Positions 35,370 to 43,269 of a stretch of 61,208 nucleotides of DNA are shown here, one piece after another (position 1 is the stretch's first letter; each line of letters begins with the position of its first letter). A program made the position numbers and the translations under genes. This stretch comes from Deltaproteobacteria bacterium (GTDB lineage: Bacteria; Desulfobacterota; BSN033; UBA1163), in contig VGRY01000017.1 in NCBI GenBank assembly GCA_016875195.1, forward strand, positions 1-61,208, given 5' to 3'. The notes under the pieces were generated by a model. The model was not told where the DNA came from. It searched no databases and was given only the letters and a program-made list of their open reading frames with translations.

Positions 35370-36332
35370 TTAATTAACGGTTATCCCTTTCTCTTTGAAG
35401 TATCGAATAGCGCCCGGATGAAATGGTATCGGAGAGCCGCCAGCAGCCTGGGGCTCTAAGGAAAGCCATCCTGCATCCTTGTGCACAGCAACCAATTCAG
35501 GCTTACGTTCAAAGAGGGTTTTTAAAATATCATAGGCGACATCGCCTTTCATGTTCTCATTGCAGACCAAGAGGTTCCAAACGACGGAAATCGGAACCGC
35601 CGCATCCTGTCCTGGATAGGTCTTTGCGGGGATAGTGCCTTTTACATAGAGAGGTCCATATTTCTCTCTCATCTTTGCAACCGCATCATCGTGGCCAATC
35701 AGCTTTATTTTAACCCCCGGAGTAGCCCCAAAGTCGGTTACGGCAGCAGTGGGAAGACCTCCCACCCAGAAGAAGGCGTCAATCTTCCTGTCCTTAAGCG
35801 CCCCTGCCGATTCGGAAACACCCAATTTGTCTCTCGTCATATCCTTATTCGGATCCAAACCATAGGCTTCAATTACCCGTAAGGCCATCACTTCAGTTCC
35901 ACTCCCTGGAGCGCCTGTCGAAACTCTCTTTCCTTTCAGATCACTCACCTTCTCAATGCCTTTTCCCTCTGCAGTTACAATATGCATATTGTTGGGGTAA
36001 AGAACCGCAATCGTCCTTAAAGGGACTTTGTCCTTAAACTGTGCTTTTCCCTGATAGGCATCCCATCCCGTATCTGCCATGATCAGGGCCAATTCCGCCT
36101 TCCCCGCACCCACCAGCCGGCAGTTATCCACAGATGCAGTGGTTACTTCCGCAGTTGCCTCCGCGTAGGGGATATACTTGGAGATCACGCTGGCCATTCC
36201 CCCTCCCAGGGGATAATAAACCCCTCCTGTTCCGCCGGTGGCGATGGAGAGCCGAACCGCTTTCTGGGCCCAAGCCGTTGAAGCCCCAAAAACGATTAGA
36301 GCGATGAGACCCAAAATGATAAAACGTTTCAT
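35370..36332 (-). CDS. TAXI-family TRAP transporter solute-binding protein
   Basis: Periplasmic substrate-binding protein of 320 residues. The signal peptide MKRFIILGLIALIVFGASTA ends near AWA. Family pattern: LSIATGGTGGVYYPLGGGMA, ATAEVTTASVDNCRLVGAGK, ELALIMADTGWDAYQG, GKRVSTGAPGSGTEVMALRV and DAFFWVGGLPTAAV. I chose the ATG at 36332 because AAAGGAGG lies seven bases upstream; the ATG at 36350 precedes that site. It delivers an organic acid, substrate unknown, to the TRAP permease at 31285-33228. A strong promoter lies upstream. Confidence 0.94.
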   Translation of the reverse strand: MKRFIILGLIALIVFGASTAWAQKAVRLSIATGGTGGVYYPLGGGMASVISKYIPYAEATAEVTTASVDNCRLVGAGKAELALIMADTGWDAYQGKAQFKDKVPLRTIAVLYPNNMHIVTAEGKGIEKVSDLKGKRVSTGAPGSGTEVMALRVIEAYGLDPNKDMTRDKLGVSESAGALKDRKIDAFFWVGGLPTAAVTDFGATPGVKIKLIGHDDAVAKMREKYGPLYVKGTIPAKTYPGQDAAVPISVVWNLLVCNENMKGDVAYDILKTLFERKPELVAVHKDAGWLSLEPQAAGGSPIPFHPGAIRYFKEKGITVN

Positions 36333-36367
36333 GAGAGAACCTCCTTTCATAAATATGAAGTGCCTTG

Positions 36368-36396
36368 TTTATATTAAATCCCATATCAATTGTCAA
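36368..36396 (-). promoter_or_regulatory. strong sigma-70-type promoter of the TAXI gene
   Basis: On the minus strand: TTGACA (36396-36391), a 17-base spacer and TATAAA (36373-36368), with 35 bases to the ATG at 36332. It lies in the 100-base region shared with the divergent histidine kinase gene. Confidence 0.75.
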
Positions 36397-36435
36397 GTAC
36401 GGACAATAGTGTTATTTATTGTGTGAGGAAACAGA

Positions 36436-38091
36436 ATGAGCCTTTCAAAAAGACCTAAGAAAGAGAATAGGCGAACCCACTCTCAAGACGATTTTCAGTC
36501 ACTCGCCTATCGCATTCTCCAGTTATCAAACCGTGTGATTCTGAGGCCTGATTTCCAGCGGGAAGTCTCTCAAATGATCTTTGATTTTTCAGGAGTTGAC
36601 GAAGTTGAACTGTGGTTGAAAGACCATGGCAAGTATTTCCGAAGCATGGTGAAGCGTCATCCCCCCGATAACTCCCTTTTTGGAATCAGGTCCTCCGCAC
36701 AAAATGTCCATGGAGAAATCATCCCGGAACCAGAGGATGATCCGAACCTTATCCGTCTTTGCAATAACGTTCTTCAGAATCAGATGGAGCCTCCCAAAGC
36801 CATATTATCCGAAAGCGGTCATCACCTTTCTCTCCTTTTGATCCCCCTCTCGGTCAATCAAAAAAGAATCGGGCTGCTGCAGTTGAAAAGCAATGTAAGG
36901 AACTTTTTTAAAAAGGGAGAAACAGAAGGCTATGAAGACCTTGCCCGGAGCCTCGAAATTGCGGCTGCAAGCCGAGATGCCCAGATTGATTTACGCGAAC
37001 GCGTCAAAGAACTGACCTGTCTTTACGGTATCGCTCGCCTCGTTTCCCAGCCCGGAATAACGCTGGAAGGAATTCTGGATGGCATTGTCCGACTTCTCCC
37101 TTCTGCCTGGCTTTATCCTGAAATTGCCTGCGCCCGGATCGTATTGGATGGTCATTCGTATTGTACCCCACAGTTCAGAGAGGGAAAATGGAGGCAGGCC
37201 GCAGACATCGTGGTTCGCCAGGAGACCAGGGGACAGGTGGAGATCTTCTACGGGGAAGAGAAGCCAGAACTGGATGAAGGTCCTTTTATGAGAGAAGAAC
37301 GGAATCTCCTCGATACGGTTGCAAGAGAAGTCGCAACGATCATTACACGGAGGGAGGCCGAGCAGGAAAAATCGAAGCTTGAAAACCAGCTTCGCCATGC
37401 CGACCGACTGGCCACCATCGGACAACTTTCTGCTGGCGTAGCCCATGAACTGAACGAACCTCTTGGAAATATCCTGGGATTTGCCCAGCTTGCAAAAAAA
37501 TGTCCCGGACTGCCCAAACAGGCGGAGTCGGACATTGAAAAAATTTTAACGGCCTCTTTGAATGCACGGGAAGTCGTCAAGAAGCTCCTCATCTTTGCCC
37601 GTAAAATGGTCCCAAGAAAGACAAGGGTAAATTTGAATCAATTGGTCGAGGAGGGGCTTAATTTTTTTGAATCCCGGTTCACCAAACAGGGCATCGAACT
37701 TCACCGATCGCTTTCTCCCTCACTGCCGGAAATCCCGGCCGATCCGGCACAGTTGAATCAAGTGATTGTCAATCTGATCATCAACGCCTTACAGGCCATG
37801 GAGTCGGGTGGCAGATTGACCGTTCAGTCTTTCGCCGGCCAAGAACACCTCACGCTCATCGTGGAAGATACGGGGATCGGCATGAACGAAGAGGTCATGA
37901 AGCAGATCTTCACTCCATTTTTTACGACGAAAGACATCGGTCAGGGAACCGGGCTGGGACTTCCCGTGGTTCATGGAATTGTGACCTCCCACGGAGGGGT
38001 TATCAGAGTCGAAAGCAAACCGAATCAGGGATCACGGTTCGAGGTTCAATTGCCCCTCACAGGTTCAAACGAGGTTGAGGGAGGTGAATAG
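36436..38091 (+). CDS. GAF-containing sensor histidine kinase
   Basis: A 551-residue cytoplasmic-looking kinase: no membrane segment is visible. GAF-like sensory regions cover about residues 30-190 and 195-300. The phosphoacceptor helix LATIGQLSAGVAHELNEPLG carries the His. The ATPase domain has NQVIVNLIINALQAM (N box), VEDTGIGMNEEVMKQIF (G1), FTPFFTTKDIGQGTGLGLPV (F and G2) and SHGGVIRVESKPNQGSRF. It is an NtrB-type kinase. The regulator gene starts next to its stop, so they form a pair. The sensed signal is unknown; the neighbouring TRAP system or the sigma-54 operon downstream are likely regulatory targets. Confidence 0.92.
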   Translation: MSLSKRPKKENRRTHSQDDFQSLAYRILQLSNRVILRPDFQREVSQMIFDFSGVDEVELWLKDHGKYFRSMVKRHPPDNSLFGIRSSAQNVHGEIIPEPEDDPNLIRLCNNVLQNQMEPPKAILSESGHHLSLLLIPLSVNQKRIGLLQLKSNVRNFFKKGETEGYEDLARSLEIAAASRDAQIDLRERVKELTCLYGIARLVSQPGITLEGILDGIVRLLPSAWLYPEIACARIVLDGHSYCTPQFREGKWRQAADIVVRQETRGQVEIFYGEEKPELDEGPFMREERNLLDTVAREVATIITRREAEQEKSKLENQLRHADRLATIGQLSAGVAHELNEPLGNILGFAQLAKKCPGLPKQAESDIEKILTASLNAREVVKKLLIFARKMVPRKTRVNLNQLVEEGLNFFESRFTKQGIELHRSLSPSLPEIPADPAQLNQVIVNLIINALQAMESGGRLTVQSFAGQEHLTLIVEDTGIGMNEEVMKQIFTPFFTTKDIGQGTGLGLPVVHGIVTSHGGVIRVESKPNQGSRFEVQLPLTGSNEVEGGE

Positions 38092-39441
38092 ATGGATAAT
38101 TCGGTCAGAAAAGAACAGATTCTGATTGTAGATGACACCCCGGATACCTTGGAGGTGCTCCAGAGAAACCTGACCTCCAAGGGATACCGAACCTTTATTG
38201 CCTCGAACGCGGCTGAAGCCATCCATATCCTTGAAACAACCCCCATGGATCTGATCATCACGGATTTCAAAATGCCAGGGGTTAGCGGCCTTGATCTCAT
38301 TCGGCATGTCCGTGAAAATTTCAAAAACACGGAAGTAATGATGATCACAGGCTATCCCAGCGTGGAGGGAGCCGTGGAGGCGGTGAAGAAAGGAGCCGAG
38401 GAGTACCTTGTCAAACCCTTTACGGATGAGGAGCTTTTCACTGCAGTAGGACGAACCCTTGATAAACTCCGCCTCCGCAGAATCGCAAAAGCTCCTCCGT
38501 CAGGAGGGGCTTATGCCCCTTATGGATTGATCGGCGATTCGGAGGCCATGGCAAGGGTCAGAGATTCGATTGCAAAGGTCGCATCCACCTCTGCCACAGT
38601 TCTCATTGCCGGAGAAAGTGGCACGGGAAAGGAACTGGTCGCAAGGGCAATCCATTACAATAGCCCGAGGGCCTCGGCGCCGTTTGTCCCCGTTAATTGC
38701 GGCGCCATCCCGAACGAGCTTCTCGAAAGTGAACTGTTCGGCCACATTAAGGGCGCCTTTACCGGTGCTACCGAAACCAGGGCAGGCTTCTTTCAGACCG
38801 CTGATGGAGGAAGCATCTTTCTCGACGAGATCAGCGAAACCAGCCTTTCCATGCAGGTCAAGCTGCTACGGGTCCTTCAGGAGAAGGAAGTCTGCATGGT
38901 GGGTTCAAGTCGGCCGAGAAAGGTGGATGTCAGGGTTCTCGTCTCCACCAACAAGGATCTTCTCCAGTTGGTCAAAAAAGGGGCTTTTCGTGAGGACCTT
39001 TTCTTCCGGATCAATGTCATCACCATCGAGCTTCCTCCGTTAAGGGAAAGAGAAAACGATATCCTTCTTCTGATTCGCCATTTTGCAACAAAGTTCGCAG
39101 AAGAATCCGGCAAATCTCCTCTGCAATTTTCAGAAGAGGCCCTCCAGATCCTCCAGCATTATCATTGGCCCGGAAACATCAGGGAGCTTGAGAATGTGAT
39201 CCAACGGCTCGTATTAATGACCGAGGGGGATCTCATCGCAGTCCCTGACCTTCCCTCGCTGATGCGGTTTTCCGCTCTACGAGAGACCGGTCTCAATCGG
39301 ACCCTCGCCGAAGTGGAAGCCGATTATATCCGCAATGTCCTGGCAAGCGTGGATGGCAACAAAACACGCGCCGCTCAGATTCTCGGGATAGACCGCAAGA
39401 CACTCAGAGAAAAATTACAAAAACCACAGAAATCCTTTTGA
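38092..39441 (+). CDS. NtrC-family sigma-54-dependent response regulator
   Basis: A 449-residue regulator with three domains. The receiver domain has ILIVDDTPDTLEVL, phospho-Asp in MDLIITDFKMPGVSGLDLI, and the Lys in EYLVKPFTDEEL. The AAA+ domain has Walker A IAGESGTGKELVARAIHYNS, the sigma-54 contact loop GAFTGATETRAGFF, Walker B DGGSIFLDEISE and WPGNIRELENVIQRL. The Fis-type HTH is NKTRAAQILGIDRKTLREKL. It would bind upstream sites and open sigma-54 promoters. A perfect -24/-12 element lies about 630 bases downstream, before the 40131 operon, which is therefore its likely target. Confidence 0.94.
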   Translation: MDNSVRKEQILIVDDTPDTLEVLQRNLTSKGYRTFIASNAAEAIHILETTPMDLIITDFKMPGVSGLDLIRHVRENFKNTEVMMITGYPSVEGAVEAVKKGAEEYLVKPFTDEELFTAVGRTLDKLRLRRIAKAPPSGGAYAPYGLIGDSEAMARVRDSIAKVASTSATVLIAGESGTGKELVARAIHYNSPRASAPFVPVNCGAIPNELLESELFGHIKGAFTGATETRAGFFQTADGGSIFLDEISETSLSMQVKLLRVLQEKEVCMVGSSRPRKVDVRVLVSTNKDLLQLVKKGAFREDLFFRINVITIELPPLRERENDILLLIRHFATKFAEESGKSPLQFSEEALQILQHYHWPGNIRELENVIQRLVLMTEGDLIAVPDLPSLMRFSALRETGLNRTLAEVEADYIRNVLASVDGNKTRAAQILGIDRKTLREKLQKPQKSF

Positions 39442-39526
39442 TTCCCAAATGCTTAGTGCTTCGATTTGCAAATATCATAACGTATGTTTGTTGTGGCCTA
39501 AATCGAGTGATTAATTATAAATTTCA

Positions 39527-39602
39527 TTGTAGCGCAACCCTTTAGGGTTGCTTCTCATGCCTACCTACGGTAGGCAAGCAAGGCTAAAGCCTTGCGCTAC
39601 AA
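39527..39602. repeat. cloverleaf-like palindromic repeat element
   Basis: Outer arms TTGTAGCGCAA (39527-39537) and TTGCGCTACAA (39592-39602) enclose three perfect hairpins: GCAACCC-TTTA-GGGTTGC (39534-39551), GCCTACC-TAC-GGTAGGC (39559-39575) and GCAAGGCT-AA-AGCCTTGC (39578-39595). The first and last hairpins compete with the outer stem. It looks like a mobile intergenic repeat rather than a tRNA: no anticodon-arm pattern or CCA-end logic. Confidence 0.75.
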
Positions 39603-39744
39603 ATCACCCTCTGGGTGATTTTAAACCTGATCTGAAGCCTGTAGCTAAAGAGGTTTTCAAATAGAATCGCTCAATTTAGGTATGGACATCGAAATTTCTC
39701 ACTCAGCACTAACTCCAGAGTGAATGAATTAGCTAGAAAATAAA

Positions 39745-39835
39745 ATCTCAACCCCCCTTCATCCCCCCTCGGTTTCGAGTCGCAACGACTTAAACTAAGG
39801 GGGGAATACCTGCCTGCCGGTAGGGGGTACGGATT
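39745..39835. repeat. B-type repeat carrying a nested block
   Basis: C-rich left arm (CAACCCCCCTTCATCCCCCC) and right arm (CTAAGGGGGG) are split by CGGTTTCGAGTCGCAACGAC and CTTAAA. The same block occurs near 12449, also inside a B-type repeat. The surrounding 39442-40070 region has no gene. Confidence 0.6.
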
Positions 39836-40011
39836 TTCATGGCTCGTGGGCGTCCCCCGGACATGGGTCAGTAGTTATTGAATTTATGAATCGAAGGACT
39901 TAGGGGAATTTCTCCTCAACGGTTCAAATCTCCCCATCCAAATTTTCTCTTGCTATCAAACCTATCACACCTCTGCTAAAAAAATTTTTGTCTGTTTGGG
40001 ATAACTGAATG

Positions 40012-40070
40012 TTTTAACAGGTATTTTATTGTTTTTTGCGGACAACCCCTGCTTCTCGCTTTTAACAGGT
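40012..40070 (+). promoter_or_regulatory. direct repeat TTTTAACAGGT upstream of the sigma-54 promoter
   Basis: Identical 11-base words TTTTAACAGGT at 40012-40022 and 40060-40070, 48 bases apart. The second abuts the -24 element. They may be binding sites for the NtrC-type regulator or another factor; the second is unusually close for an enhancer site. Confidence 0.4.
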
Positions 40071-40074
40071 TTCC

Positions 40075-40090
40075 TGGCAACTCATTTGCA
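40075..40090 (+). promoter_or_regulatory. sigma-54 (-24/-12) promoter
   Basis: TGGCAACTCATTTGCA: GG at 40076-40077 and GC at 40088-40089, exactly ten bases between, matching the TGGCAC-N5-TTGCA consensus except for one base. It lies 40 bases before the ATG at 40131, which has the ribosome binding site AAAAAGGAGGGGGCAGG. The nearest upstream gene encodes a sigma-54 activator. Confidence 0.82.
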
Positions 40091-40130
40091 GTATCCATAG
40101 GTTATCTCTTGTTAAAAAGGAGGGGGCAGG

Positions 40131-40478
40131 ATGAAAAAAAACAATGTTGAACAGAAAGTCATAAAGATCAAGCCGTTCACAGAGGTGAAGATCTATCGGG
40201 GGCTATGCACTTGTTGCACTCTCACTTCAACCTGCACCTACCCGAGAGAGCTCGGTAGGCCTGTCCTTCAGTGTGACGAGTTTGATGGAATCTCTCCTTC
40301 CCCGGAGCTGAGGATGAATGAGGTCAGAAACCGTTCCGTGAATCATTTCTCCGGAATCCCTTCGGGTAATCAAAGTCCGGGTATGTCTACCGGGTTATGC
40401 GCTTATTGCGAAAACCTTCATACCTGCACCTATCCCAAACCAGAAGGTGGAGTCTGGCATTGCGAGGAGTATTGTTAA
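40131..40478 (+). CDS. small protein with two four-cysteine modules
   Basis: A 115-residue protein made of two related modules. The first is GLCTCCTLTSTCTYP with VLQCDEF (about residues 24-51), the second GLCAYCENLHTCTYP with VWHCEEYC (about 86-115). They are joined by a polar linker. Each has CxxC-x5-7-CTYP-x8-11-C spacing, suited to bind zinc or iron in a rubredoxin-like or zinc-knuckle manner. I recognise no named family. It is the first gene behind the sigma-54 promoter and precedes the NuoE-like subunit by 43 bases, so it may be an electron carrier or assembly factor of the complex encoded downstream. Confidence 0.75.
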   Translation: MKKNNVEQKVIKIKPFTEVKIYRGLCTCCTLTSTCTYPRELGRPVLQCDEFDGISPSPELRMNEVRNRSVNHFSGIPSGNQSPGMSTGLCAYCENLHTCTYPKPEGGVWHCEEYC

Positions 40479-40521
40479 TAAAGAAGGACCTCTCCATCAA
40501 AAATTTTAGACGAGAAAGGAA

Positions 40522-41376
40522 ATGAATCCGGAACATATCAGACAAATCGTCGATCATCATGATAGAGGAGAAAAGGCCGGGATCATCGGAATTCTGGAGG
40601 ACATCCAGTCCCAATACAGTTACTTGCCTGAGGAAGCCTTAAAGATAGTAGCTGAAAAGACGGGCCGTTCCCTGGTCGATATTTATGGAGTTGCCACCTT
40701 CTATAAAGCCTTCAGTCTGAAACCGAGGGGGAAACATCTGATTTCTGTCTGCCTTGGTACGGCCTGCCATGTCCGTGGCGGGCAACGGATTGCCGAGGAA
40801 TTTGAGCGCCAGCTCAAGATCAAAACAGGCGAGACCACGAATGACAGTGAGATCACCCTGGAGACTGTGAATTGCCTCGGTGCCTGTGCCCTTGGTCCCA
40901 TTGTCACGGTGGATGGACACTATTTTTCGAATGTCAATTCTCCCAAGGTCAAAGAGATCATTCAAAAGACTAAAACCGGCCTTGACAGGGTGGACATTAA
41001 AACGGATGAGCGAATCTTTCCGATTGAAGTCGCCTGTCCCCGATGCAATCACAGCCTCATGGATCACCATTACTATATTGACGGCTATCCTTCGATAAAG
41101 GTGACCGTTTCTTTTGAACACAAACATGGCTGGGTCAGGCTCTCCTGCCTTTATGGCAGTTTCTCGGTTGATCAGGAGTATGAGGTCCCAATGGATTCAG
41201 TGGTAAACTTTTTCTGCCCCCATTGCCATGCGGAATTGATCGGAGCTTCGGAGTGTATCACCTGTGGCGCCCCTATGGTCCCGATGTTGGTTCGTGGAGA
41301 AGGGGGAATGATCCAGATATGTTCCCGTCGGGGATGCAAAGGGCATATGCTCGATTTGACCAGTGTCAATCTCTAA
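40522..41376 (+). CDS. NuoE/HydC-like [2Fe-2S] subunit with C-terminal zinc-ribbon tail
   Basis: A 284-residue protein. Residues 1-155 are a complete NuoE/HoxE/HydC thioredoxin-like subunit: LEDIQSQYSYLPEEALKIVA, VATFYKAFSLKPRGKHLISV, and the 2Fe-2S ligands in CLGTACHVRG and NCLGACALGP. Normal family members stop near residue 160. Here about 125 more residues follow with CPRCNHSL, CPHCHAELIGASECITCGAP and CSRRGCKGH, giving several zinc-ribbon-like pairs. It would pass electrons to or from the NuoF-like partner. The next gene starts 16 bases after its stop. Confidence 0.9.
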   Translation: MNPEHIRQIVDHHDRGEKAGIIGILEDIQSQYSYLPEEALKIVAEKTGRSLVDIYGVATFYKAFSLKPRGKHLISVCLGTACHVRGGQRIAEEFERQLKIKTGETTNDSEITLETVNCLGACALGPIVTVDGHYFSNVNSPKVKEIIQKTKTGLDRVDIKTDERIFPIEVACPRCNHSLMDHHYYIDGYPSIKVTVSFEHKHGWVRLSCLYGSFSVDQEYEVPMDSVVNFFCPHCHAELIGASECITCGAPMVPMLVRGEGGMIQICSRRGCKGHMLDLTSVNL

Positions 41377-41392
41377 CCCGAAGTATAAATCT

Positions 41393-43243
41393 ATGGAATC
41401 TCTAAAAACAATCAACGAATTCCTCGAGCTTCAAAAACGGTTACTTGCCCACAGAGATCCAACGATACCGACACTGATCATATCGGCTGGAACCTGCGGT
41501 CAGGCAAGCGGTGCCAATGATCTCATCCGGATGGCCAAACGTGAAATCCTTGAAAGGAAACTGGTTGAGAGAATTCACCTCCGGATTACTGGTTGTCACG
41601 GGTTTTGCGAAATGGAACCATCGGTCCTTGTAGAGCCAAGGAGAACCTATTATCCGAAAGTGAACCCTAAAGATATGGCCCGAATCGTTCAAGCCATCTC
41701 AACCGATTCGCTCGTCGAGGACCTCTTCTTCGTGGATGAAGCTACCGGAATGAGAATGGAGACGCAGGATGAGATCCCTTTTTTCAAGAACCAGGTTCGG
41801 ACCCTCCTGGAAATGAATGAAAAAGTGGATCCGATCCGCATTTATAATTACATCGAGCATGGCGGATACCAGGCCATGGTCAATGTCCTTTCCAAAGGCG
41901 ATGTCAGATGGGTGGTCGAGGAGATAAAGGCTTCCGGGCTTCGCGGCCGTGGCGGGGCTGGGTTTCCAACAGGACTGAAGTGGGAAATGCTTGCCGGGCA
42001 ATCGAATGGTCACGGTAAAATCCTGATATGCAATGGTGACGAGGGTGACCCGGGCGCCTATATGGACCGTAGCCTTCTCGAGGGAAACCCTCACGGCATC
42101 ATCGAGGGGATGATCATTGGCGCCTTCGGAACCGGGGCAACCGAAGGCATCCTTTATGTTCGTAACGAATATCCCCTTGCCATCAAACACCTCGTCATTG
42201 CGCTCCGGCAGGCTTACCAGCTTGGTTTTCTGGGTTCGAACATCCTTGGAACCGGATTCTCATTCGATCTCCGGCTTGTCCGCGGGGCAGGCGCTTTCGT
42301 ATGTGGCGAGGAGACAGCCTTGATCAAGTCCATCGAAGGAAAGATGGGAGAACCCGTCCAGAGGCCCCCCTTTCCAGTGCAGAAAGGACTTTATGGCAAA
42401 CCAACCCTCATTAATAACGTGGAGACGTGGGCCAATGTCCCGATCATTATAAATAATGATGCTCAGAGGTTTAAAAAAATTGGGACAGAGCGAAATTCCG
42501 GTACAAAGATCTTCAGCCTCGTCGGCAAGGTTAAAAATACTGGGCTCATCGAGGTCCCGATGGGGATCACGCTGGGAGAGGTTGTTCACGGAATTGGAGG
42601 AGGACCTTCTGGAACAGCAAAAATCAAAGCGGTCCAGACAGGGGGACCCTCTGGCGGATGTATTCCTGCCTCCCGATTCGACCTGACTATTGACTATGAG
42701 AGTCTCAAATCGGCCGGATCGATCATGGGGTCCGGCGGAATGATCGTCATGGATGAGCACACCTGTATGGTGGATGTCGCCAAATATTTTATGAACTTCC
42801 TCAAAGAGGAATCCTGTGGAAAATGCTTTACCTGCCGCAAAGGGACACAGCGGATGTATGAGCTTCTGGATGAGATCACAGGAGGGAAGGCAGTCCCGGA
42901 AACGCTCGATCTTCTCGAAGAACTCTCGAACATGGTGAAAGATACAACCCTGTGCGCACTGGGACAGACCGCTCCGAACCCTGTTCTCTCAACGCTTTAT
43001 TATTTTCGTCAGGAGTATCTGGACCATATCGAGCATCATCGTTGCCCGGCAGGAGTCTGTAAAGACCTCATCACTTACTCGATCAACGAGACGTGCACGG
43101 GATGCCAGCTCTGCTTGAAAACATGCTCCGTCGGAGCGGTCACAGGAGAGAAGAAAGAGATCCATCGGATTGACAAGGATAAATGTATTCGGTGCGGAGC
43201 CTGTAGAGCGGTCTGTAAATTTAATGCGATCGACATAAACTAA
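41393..43243 (+). CDS. HydB/NuoF-like NADH-binding flavoprotein with extra Fe-S domains
   Basis: About 616 residues with three parts. N-terminal thioredoxin-like [2Fe-2S] domain: ISAGTCGQASGAND and TGCHGFCEMEPSV. NuoF core with the FMN/NADH sites GLRGRGGAGFPTGLKWE, CNGDEGDPGAYMDRSLLEGN and GAGAFVCGEETALIKSIEG, plus the 4Fe-4S site SCGKCFTCRKGTQ. C-terminal 2x[4Fe-4S] ferredoxin: CTGCQLCLKTCSVGAV and CIRCGACRAVCKFNAI. This is the layout of HydB in bifurcating hydrogenases and related complexes. I take the ATG at 41393; a GTG at 41363 would overlap the previous gene. Confidence 0.93.
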   Translation: MESLKTINEFLELQKRLLAHRDPTIPTLIISAGTCGQASGANDLIRMAKREILERKLVERIHLRITGCHGFCEMEPSVLVEPRRTYYPKVNPKDMARIVQAISTDSLVEDLFFVDEATGMRMETQDEIPFFKNQVRTLLEMNEKVDPIRIYNYIEHGGYQAMVNVLSKGDVRWVVEEIKASGLRGRGGAGFPTGLKWEMLAGQSNGHGKILICNGDEGDPGAYMDRSLLEGNPHGIIEGMIIGAFGTGATEGILYVRNEYPLAIKHLVIALRQAYQLGFLGSNILGTGFSFDLRLVRGAGAFVCGEETALIKSIEGKMGEPVQRPPFPVQKGLYGKPTLINNVETWANVPIIINNDAQRFKKIGTERNSGTKIFSLVGKVKNTGLIEVPMGITLGEVVHGIGGGPSGTAKIKAVQTGGPSGGCIPASRFDLTIDYESLKSAGSIMGSGGMIVMDEHTCMVDVAKYFMNFLKEESCGKCFTCRKGTQRMYELLDEITGGKAVPETLDLLEELSNMVKDTTLCALGQTAPNPVLSTLYYFRQEYLDHIEHHRCPAGVCKDLITYSINETCTGCQLCLKTCSVGAVTGEKKEIHRIDKDKCIRCGACRAVCKFNAIDIN

Positions 43244-43269
43244 AAGGGGTCAGCATAAGGATCAAAACC

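Noticed and set aside
39527..39602. tRNA gene
   Set aside because: Cloverleaf-like symmetry is present, but there is no anticodon arm, T-loop or D-loop consensus.
41363..41392. GTG start for the HydB-like gene
   Set aside because: It overlaps the end of the NuoE-like gene and adds a non-conserved stretch; not excluded, but the ATG at 41393 is simpler.
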